The notes beneath the pieces were generated by a model, which was not told the origin of the DNA, ran no database searches, and worked only from the letters and a program-made list of their open reading frames with translations. A program made the position numbers and the translations under genes. From Clostridium sp. (GTDB taxonomy: Bacteria > Bacillota > Clostridia > Lachnospirales > Lachnospiraceae), in the NCBI GenBank assembly GCA_018377235.1, contig JAGZZT010000003.1, positions 1-64,000 on the forward strand: DNA of 64,000 nt, read 5' to 3'. Shown here piece after piece: positions 59,327-64,000 of this stretch (positions within the stretch are counted from its first letter, which is position 1; each line of letters starts with the position of its first letter).

Positions 59327-59713
59327 ATGGCTAGAGGACATAGATCCCAGATTAAGAGAGAAAGAAATGCTAACAAGGATACAAGACCATCCGCAAAGTT
59401 ATCTTACGCTAGAGTATCCGTTCAGAAAGCATGCTTCGTATTAGATGCCATCAGAGGCAAGGACGTGCAGACAGCACTTGGTATTGTAACTTACAATCCC
59501 AGATATGCTTCTACTTTAATAAAGAAACTGTTAGAGTCAGCAATTGCAAACGCTGAGAATAACAACCAGATGAATGTTGAGAACCTGTATGTAGCAGAGT
59601 GCTACGCTAACAAGGGACCGACAATGAAGAGAGTTAAACCGAGAGCACAGGGAAGAGCTTACAGAATCGAGAAGAGAATGAGCCACATCACTGTAGTGCT
59701 TGACGAGAGATAA
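59327..59713 (+). CDS. rplV: Ribosomal protein L22
   Basis: L22 (128 aa) lines the nascent-peptide tunnel with its long hairpin (about residues 90-115: GPTMKRVKPRAQGRAYRIEKR). The N-terminal extension GHRSQIKRERNANKDTRPSA is longer than in many bacteria but usual for Lachnospiraceae-type sequences as far as I recall. AAAGGAGG precedes it. Confidence 0.97.
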   Translation: MARGHRSQIKRERNANKDTRPSAKLSYARVSVQKACFVLDAIRGKDVQTALGIVTYNPRYASTLIKKLLESAIANAENNNQMNVENLYVAECYANKGPTMKRVKPRAQGRAYRIEKRMSHITVVLDER

Positions 59714-59727
59714 TTAAGGAGGCAAAT

Positions 59728-60384
59728 ATGGGACAGAAAGTTAATCCACACGGCTTAAGAGTCGGTGTTATTAAAGACTGGGACTCCAGATGGTATGCTG
59801 AAGCTGATTTTGCTGACAATCTGGTTGAGGATCACAAGATCAGAACATACCTTAAGAAGAAATTATACAGCGCCGGCGTTTCCAAGATTGAAATCGAGCG
59901 CGCATCCGATAGAGTAAAGATCATTATCTACACAGCTAAGCCAGGCGTTGTAATCGGCCGCGGCGGTTCCGAGATTGAGAAGGTAAAGGCTGAGGTTCAG
60001 AAGCTTACTGACAAGAAGGTATTTATCGACATCAAGGAAATCAAGAGACCAGACAGAGACGCTCAGCTTGTTGCAGAGAATATCGCACAGCAGCTCGAGA
60101 ATCGTGTTTCCTTCCGTCGTGCTATGAAGTCCGCTATGGGCAGAAGCATGAAGGCTGGAGTTAAGGGTATCAAGGCAGCAGTTGCAGGACGTCTTGGCGG
60201 AGCAGATATGGCCCGTACAGAGTTCTACAGCGAGGGCACAATCCCGCTTCAGACATTAAGAGCAGATATTGACTATGGTTTCGCCGAAGCAACCACAACC
60301 TACGGCAAGACAGGCGTTAAGGTTTGGATTTACAAGGGCGAGGTTCTTCCTGTGAAAGGAAATAAGGAAGGGAGCGATAAATAA
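59728..60384 (+). CDS. rpsC: Ribosomal protein S3
   Basis: S3 (218 aa) with the KH domain (PGVVIGRGGSEIEK) and the C-terminal domain that helps form the mRNA entry tunnel (MKSAMGRSMKAGVKGIK). Start MGQKVNPHGLRVG is diagnostic. Its stop overlaps the L16 ATG by one base. Confidence 0.98.
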   Translation: MGQKVNPHGLRVGVIKDWDSRWYAEADFADNLVEDHKIRTYLKKKLYSAGVSKIEIERASDRVKIIIYTAKPGVVIGRGGSEIEKVKAEVQKLTDKKVFIDIKEIKRPDRDAQLVAENIAQQLENRVSFRRAMKSAMGRSMKAGVKGIKAAVAGRLGGADMARTEFYSEGTIPLQTLRADIDYGFAEATTTYGKTGVKVWIYKGEVLPVKGNKEGSDK

Positions 60385-60821
60385 TGTTAATGCCTAAGAG
60401 AGTTAAGCGTCGTAAACAGTTCCGTGGCTCCATGAGAGGAAAAGCTACAAGAGGAAATGTAATTTGCTACGGTGAGTTCGGTTTAGTCGCTACAGAGCCA
60501 TGTTGGATTAGAAGCAACCAGATTGAGGCAGCCCGTATTGCCATGACACGTTACATCAAGCGTGGCGGTAAGGTTTGGATTAAGATTTTCCCAGATAAGC
60601 CAGTAACTGCAAAGCCGGCTGAGACTCGAATGGGTTCCGGTAAGGGCGCTCTTGAATACTGGGTAGCAGTAGTAAAGCCAGGCCGCGTATTATTTGAGAT
60701 CGCGGGAGTACCAGAGGAAACAGCGAGAGAAGCATTACGTCTTGCAATGCACAAACTTCCATGCAAGTGCAAAATTGCTTCTAAGGCAGATTTAGAAGGC
60801 GGTGATAACAGTGAAAATTAA
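60384..60821 (+). CDS. rplP: Ribosomal protein L16
   Basis: L16 (145 aa) organises the tRNA-binding A site. MPKRVKRRKQFRGSMRGKA and AARIAMTRYIKRGGKVWIKI are typical. Translation starts at the overlapping ATG 60384, coupled to rpsC; a second in-frame ATG two codons later is possible. It overlaps the L29 start. Confidence 0.97.
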   Translation: MLMPKRVKRRKQFRGSMRGKATRGNVICYGEFGLVATEPCWIRSNQIEAARIAMTRYIKRGGKVWIKIFPDKPVTAKPAETRMGSGKGALEYWVAVVKPGRVLFEIAGVPEETAREALRLAMHKLPCKCKIASKADLEGGDNSEN

Positions 60822-61017
60822 TAAGTTTGTAGAAGATTTAAAGGCAAAATCAGCTGCAGAATTAAATGAAGAATTAGTAGCTGCTAAGAAGGAACTTTTC
60901 AACTTAAGATTCCAGAATGCAACCAACCAGTTAGATAATACAAGCAGAATTAAGGAAGTTCGCAGGAACATCGCCAGGATTCAGACTGTTATTACAGAGA
61001 AGTCCAAGTTAGCTTAA
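60811..61017 (+). CDS. rpmC: Ribosomal protein L29
   Basis: L29 (68 aa), a two-helix protein near the tunnel exit. MKINKFVEDLKAKSAAELN and LFNLRFQNATNQLDN are typical. The start is GTG at 60811, behind AAGGCGGTGAT; a longer reading from the GTG at 60802 would use up that ribosome binding site. It overlaps rplP by 11 bases. Confidence 0.95.
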   Translation: MKINKFVEDLKAKSAAELNEELVAAKKELFNLRFQNATNQLDNTSRIKEVRRNIARIQTVITEKSKLA

Positions 61018-61065
61018 TCTGCATTTTGAGGCATAGAGAGAATAATCGAAAGGAGAATCTCTACC

Positions 61066-61320
61066 GTGGAAAGAAATTTAAGAAAAACACGTACTGGCAA
61101 GGTAGTAAGCGATAAGATGGACAAGACAATCGTTGTTGCTATCGAGGACCACGTAAAGCATCCTTTATACGGCAAGATCGTGAAGAGGACATATAAATTA
61201 AAGGCGCATGATGAGGAGAATCAGTGCGGAATCGGTGATACTGTTAAAGTGATGGAGACAAGACCTTTATCCAAGGACAAGAGATGGAGACTTGTTGAGA
61301 TTATCGAGAAGGCAAGATAG
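61066..61320 (+). CDS. rpsQ: Ribosomal protein S17
   Basis: S17 (84 aa), an OB-fold 16S rRNA binder. RKTRTGKVVSDKMDKTIVVAIE and the end ETRPLSKDKRWRLVEIIEKA are typical. It starts with GTG behind AAAGGAGAA. Confidence 0.97.
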   Translation: MERNLRKTRTGKVVSDKMDKTIVVAIEDHVKHPLYGKIVKRTYKLKAHDEENQCGIGDTVKVMETRPLSKDKRWRLVEIIEKAR

Positions 61321-61344
61321 TTTAATCAGAAAGGAGTATTCGGC

Positions 61345-61713
61345 ATGATTCAGCAGGAATCCAGATTAAAGGTTGCTGATAATACAGGTGCGAAGGAGCT
61401 TCTTTGCATTCGTGTTATGGGCGGATCTACAAGAAGATATGCTAATATCGGTGACATTATCGTCGCTTCCGTTAAAGATGCAACACCAGGCGGTGTTGTA
61501 AAAAAAGGCGACGTAGTTAAGGCCGTTGTCGTACGTTCCGTGAAAGGCGCTCGCCGCAGTAACGGTTCCTATATCAAATTCGATGAGAACGCAGCAGTAA
61601 TTATCAAAGATGACAAGAACCCAAGAGGAACTCGTATTTTTGGGCCGGTAGCAAGAGAGCTTCGTGAGAAGCAGTTCATGAAGATTGTATCTCTGGCTCC
61701 GGAAGTACTGTAA
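61345..61713 (+). CDS. rplN: Ribosomal protein L14
   Basis: L14 (122 aa) begins MIQQESRLKVADNTGAKELLCI, the family signature, and carries VVKKGDVVKAVVVRS. It contacts the small subunit and silencing factor RsfS in other bacteria. GAAAGGAG precedes the ATG. Confidence 0.98.
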   Translation: MIQQESRLKVADNTGAKELLCIRVMGGSTRRYANIGDIIVASVKDATPGGVVKKGDVVKAVVVRSVKGARRSNGSYIKFDENAAVIIKDDKNPRGTRIFGPVARELREKQFMKIVSLAPEVL

Positions 61714-61726
61714 GGAGGTGCCGACT

Positions 61727-62032
61727 GTGCATAAAATCAAAAAAGGTGATCTCGTAAAGATTATCACAGGTAAAGATAAAGACAAGACCGGCAAGATTCT
61801 CGCCGTAAATACAAAGAAGAATACCGTAACTGTTGAGGGCTGCAACATGGTTACTAAGCACACAAAGCCAAGCGCTCAGAACCAGCAGGGCGGCATCGTT
61901 CATCAGGAAGGCCCGGTTGACATTTCCAACGTAATGCTTGTTGTTGACGGAAAAGCTACAAGAGTTGGCTTTGAGGTTAAGGACGGCAAGAAGGTTCGCG
62001 TTGCGAAGGCTACCGGCAAGGTAATCGACTAA
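61727..62032 (+). CDS. rplX: Ribosomal protein L24
   Basis: L24 (101 aa) has the KOW motif near the start (KKGDLVKIITGKDKDKTGKI) and initiates large-subunit assembly. The start is GTG at 61727 with AAGGAGG seven bases upstream; a frame extended back to 61685 overlaps rplN and ignores that site. Confidence 0.96.
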   Translation: MHKIKKGDLVKIITGKDKDKTGKILAVNTKKNTVTVEGCNMVTKHTKPSAQNQQGGIVHQEGPVDISNVMLVVDGKATRVGFEVKDGKKVRVAKATGKVID

Positions 62033-62053
62033 TTACGGAGAGGAGGAACAAAA

Positions 62054-62593
62054 GTGGCTAGATTAAAAGAGACTTATCAGAGCGAAATCGTAGACGCTAT
62101 GATGAAGAAATTCGGATACAAGAATATCATGGAAGTGCCGAAGTTAGATAAGATTGTTGTCAACATGGGTGTTGGCGAGGCTAAGGAAAACGCTAAGGTT
62201 CTGGACTCCGCAGTAAGAGATATGGAAATTATCACAGGACAGAAGGCAGTTTTAACTAAGGCTAAGAAGTCTGTGGCTAACTTCAAAATCAGAGAGGGTA
62301 TGGCTATCGGATGCAAGGTTACTCTTCGCGGTGAGAAGATGTACGAGTTTGCAGATCGTTTAATCAACCTGGCTCTGCCGCGAGTTCGTGACTTCCGCGG
62401 TGTAAATCCTAACGCATTTGACGGAAGAGGAAACTACGCTCTTGGTATCAAGGAGCAGTTAATTTTCCCGGAAATCGAGTACGATAAGGTTGATAAGGTA
62501 AGAGGTATGGACATTATTTTCGTTACAACCGCTAAGACAGACGAGGAAGCTCGTGAACTGTTAACTTTATTCAACATGCCATTTGCGAAATAA
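62054..62593 (+). CDS. rplE: Ribosomal protein L5
   Basis: L5 (179 aa) binds 5S rRNA. MMKKFGYKNIMEVPKLDKIVVNMGVGEA, GQKAVLTKAKKSVANFKIREG and the P-site loop are typical. It starts with GTG behind GAGGAGG. Confidence 0.98.
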   Translation: MARLKETYQSEIVDAMMKKFGYKNIMEVPKLDKIVVNMGVGEAKENAKVLDSAVRDMEIITGQKAVLTKAKKSVANFKIREGMAIGCKVTLRGEKMYEFADRLINLALPRVRDFRGVNPNAFDGRGNYALGIKEQLIFPEIEYDKVDKVRGMDIIFVTTAKTDEEARELLTLFNMPFAK

Positions 62594-62607
62594 TTAGGAG
62601 GATTATC

Positions 62608-62793
62608 ATGGCTAAGACTTCAATGAAGATTAAACAGCAGCGCCCGGCAAAATTCTCCACAAGAGAGTACAATCGCTGCAGAATTTGTGGTCGTCCACAC
62701 GCATATTTAAGAAAATACGGTATCTGCCGTGTATGCTTCCGTGAGTTAGCATACAAGGGCGAGATCCCGGGCGTAAAGAAAGCAAGCTGGTAG
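62608..62793 (+). CDS. rpsZ: Ribosomal protein S14, zinc-binding type Z
   Basis: The short S14 (61 aa) with two Cys pairs, CRICG and CRVCF, that bind zinc. This is the standard form in Firmicutes, in contrast to the long zinc-free type. TAGGAGG precedes the ATG. A 284-base structured spacer follows before rpsH. Confidence 0.98.
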   Translation: MAKTSMKIKQQRPAKFSTREYNRCRICGRPHAYLRKYGICRVCFRELAYKGEIPGVKKASW

Positions 62794-63077
62794 GCTGAAA
62801 GCAACTTAGCGAGCCAGAGCGTAAGCGAAAGGCGAGCTTAGTGCGAGGCCGTCCGCGAATCTTAGCGAGTCTAAGCCGAAAGGCGCCAGACGAGCTTAGC
62901 TGAGCGGATGTATAGTGGCAGAGAAAGTGTGGAGAGATGTACTCTGCAGCTTCCTCCGCTCCCGGCAGCCCCATATAGTCAGGGAGAAAGCCCCGCCCAA
63001 GCGGGAAGCTCTCCCGGGTTCACTGCCTGTTTCCAGGCTGAACTTTATAGAAGAGAGAATAAGGAGGCAAACTCAAA
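62794..63077 (+). other. Structured insertion between rpsN and rpsH
   Basis: This gap contains no credible gene. From 62814 to about 62905 two similar units occur, each with CTTAGCGAG or ACTTAGCGAG, then TAAGC, GAAAGGCG and GCTTAG, able to form hairpins. A two-part stem follows (GGGAGA 62982-62987 with TCTCCC 63010-63015; CCCGC 62992-62996 with GCGGG 63001-63005). Another small hairpin (CCTG/CAGG) lies near 63027-63037. The ribosome binding site AAGGAGG of rpsH comes last. Confidence 0.7.
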
Positions 63078-63479
63078 ATGACAATGAGCGATCCGATTGC
63101 AGATATGCTTACCAGAATTCGTAATGCAAATACTGCTAAACATGATACAGTAGATGTTCCGGCTTCCAAGATGAAGTTAGCTATCGCTGACATTCTTGTA
63201 AAAGAGGGATACATCAAGAAATACGATATCGTTGAGGACAACGGTTTCAATACTATCCGCATCGAGTTAAAGTACGGAAAAGATAAGAACGAGAAGATCA
63301 TCTCCGGTATCAAGAGAATCTCCAAGCCAGGTCTTCGTGTTTACGCTAACACAGAGGATATGCCAAAGGTACTTGGCGGACTTGGAATCGCTATCGTTTC
63401 CACAAACCAGGGAGTAATTACAGACAAAGAAGCAAGACGTTTAGGCGTAGGCGGCGAGGTTCTCGCATTTGTTTGGTAA
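63078..63479 (+). CDS. rpsH: Ribosomal protein S8
   Basis: S8 (133 aa). MTMSDPIADMLTRIRNANTAKHDTVDVPASKMK is the typical N-terminus, and VSTNQGVITDKEARRLGVGGEVLAFVW the typical end. It binds 16S rRNA helix 21 and, in E. coli, the spc mRNA near L5. AAGGAGG precedes the ATG. Confidence 0.98.
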   Translation: MTMSDPIADMLTRIRNANTAKHDTVDVPASKMKLAIADILVKEGYIKKYDIVEDNGFNTIRIELKYGKDKNEKIISGIKRISKPGLRVYANTEDMPKVLGGLGIAIVSTNQGVITDKEARRLGVGGEVLAFVW

Positions 63480-63508
63480 TCCAATCAATAGACAGATAAC
63501 TGAAAACA

Positions 63509-63529
63509 GAGAAGCCGCCTTGGCTTCTC
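63509..63529 (+). promoter_or_regulatory. Hairpin in the S8-L6 spacer
   Basis: GAGAAGCC (63509-63516) pairs perfectly with GGCTTCTC (63522-63529) around five bases, without a U-tract. It is like the other intra-operon hairpins. Confidence 0.55.
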
Positions 63530-63557
63530 CGAAAATCTAAGTAGGAGGTAAACAGGC

Positions 63558-64000
63558 ATGTCACGTATCGGAAGAATGCCAGTTGCGATTCCGGCAGGAG
63601 TAACTGTTACAATCGCAGAGAACAATTTAGTGACTGTAAAAGGTCCAAAGGGAACACTTGAGAGAGAGTTACCAGTTGAGATGTCCATCAAGGAAGAGGA
63701 CGGACATATCATCGTTACAAGACCGAACGATTTAAAGAAGATGAAATCTTTACACGGCCTTACAAGAACCTTAATCAACAACATGATTCACGGCGTAACA
63801 GAGGGTTATGAGAAGGTTCTCGAGGTAAACGGTGTAGGTTACAGAGCTGCTAAGCAGGGCAAGAAGCTTACATTAAGCCTTGGATATTCTCACCCGGTAG
63901 AGATGGAGGATCCAGAGGGAATTGAGACAGTTCTCGATGGACAGAACAAGATCATCGTAAAGGGTATCAGCAAAGAGAAGGTTGGCCAGTACGCTGCCGA
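63558..64000 (+). CDS. rplF: Ribosomal protein L6, cut by the window edge
   Basis: The first 147 codons of L6. MSRIGRMPVAIPAGVTVTIAENN and KGPKGTLERELP start the first half-domain. LHGLTRTLINNMIHGVTEGYEK and NGVGYRAAKQG carry the junction to the second. The frame is open to base 64000. AGGAGG lies upstream. Large-subunit protein near the factor-binding site. Confidence 0.96.
   Translation, partial: MSRIGRMPVAIPAGVTVTIAENNLVTVKGPKGTLERELPVEMSIKEEDGHIIVTRPNDLKKMKSLHGLTRTLINNMIHGVTEGYEKVLEVNGVGYRAAKQGKKLTLSLGYSHPVEMEDPEGIETVLDGQNKIIVKGISKEKVGQYAA

Noticed and set aside
62915..63124. A 69-residue frame in the rpsN-rpsH gap
   Set aside because: It has no ribosome binding site, overlaps rpsH in another frame, and is built from hairpin arms.
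1..64000. CRISPR arrays, tRNA or rRNA genes, complete insertion sequences
   Set aside because: No regularly spaced direct repeats, cloverleaf candidates or transposase frames were found by eye. The loop-conserved hairpins are dispersed singly and do not form an array.

Overview
The window looks like chromosomal DNA from an anaerobic gut Firmicute of the Lachnospiraceae type. The reasons are strong AGGAGG ribosome binding sites, Firmicute promoter hexamers with 17-base spacing, a zinc-binding type-Z S14, a FeoA-FeoB fusion, ABC-F ATPases, a MBOAT/DHHW surface-modification locus, and the clostridial S10-spc gene order at the right end. The species cannot be named from sequence reading alone. 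No rRNA, tRNA, CRISPR array or complete insertion sequence was seen.

Layout. Positions 1-1400 are decayed accessory DNA: a 5'-truncated YhcG/DUF1016 nuclease and an orphan RlmD-like tail. Positions 1405-6915 hold a six-gene minus-strand redox/stress operon (RibD-like reductase, aldo/keto reductase, alpha/beta hydrolase, flavodoxin lipoprotein, SDR, carboxymuconolactone decarboxylase-cupin) facing a MerR regulator, with a classical 19-base-spacer MerR promoter. Positions 7003-19111 form a potassium/osmotic island: a GNAT remnant, two small membrane ORFs, kdpFABC, a KdpD-like sensor without kinase, a TrkA/KtrA subunit with its own promoter, full kdpD, kdpE and mscL. Then come FeoAB with a DtxR-like palindrome, two c-di-GMP genes (one broken), ogt, a Nim-like gene, an ABC-F ATPase with a possible leader peptide, a nucleotidyltransferase and a dicarboxylate-type symporter (to 31275).

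Positions 31315-34561 carry an A+T-richer minus-strand set (LysR, MBL-fold hydrolase, SLC13/CitM-like carrier). Positions 35283-39150 carry a fructose PTS locus whose 1-phosphofructokinase seems to lack an internal block. Positions 39315-43629 encode an SGNH hydrolase, DUF4358 lipoprotein, MBOAT acyltransferase and DHHW protein, probably for O-acylation of a surface polymer. After exonuclease III and a Uup-like ABC-F protein comes a 1,088-residue ORF joining a catalytically degenerate GH13 glycogen-debranching-like domain to a membrane segment and an intact subtilase, coupled to a CPBP protease. Acyltransferase-3, an rRNA methyltransferase, an HxlR/NAD(P)-binding divergent pair and a secreted cell-wall-binding repeat protein follow. 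The S10-spc ribosomal operon runs from 55783 off the right edge inside rplF.

Most notable: (1) five intergenic hairpins with different stems but a shared loop (GGTGACT...TGGAAC), each between the end of one transcription unit and the start of the next; (2) the dead-GH13/subtilase fusion; (3) the kinase-less KdpD paralogue; (4) a 284-base structured insertion between rpsN and rpsH; (5) two apparent internal deletions, in fruK and in a GGDEF-EAL gene.
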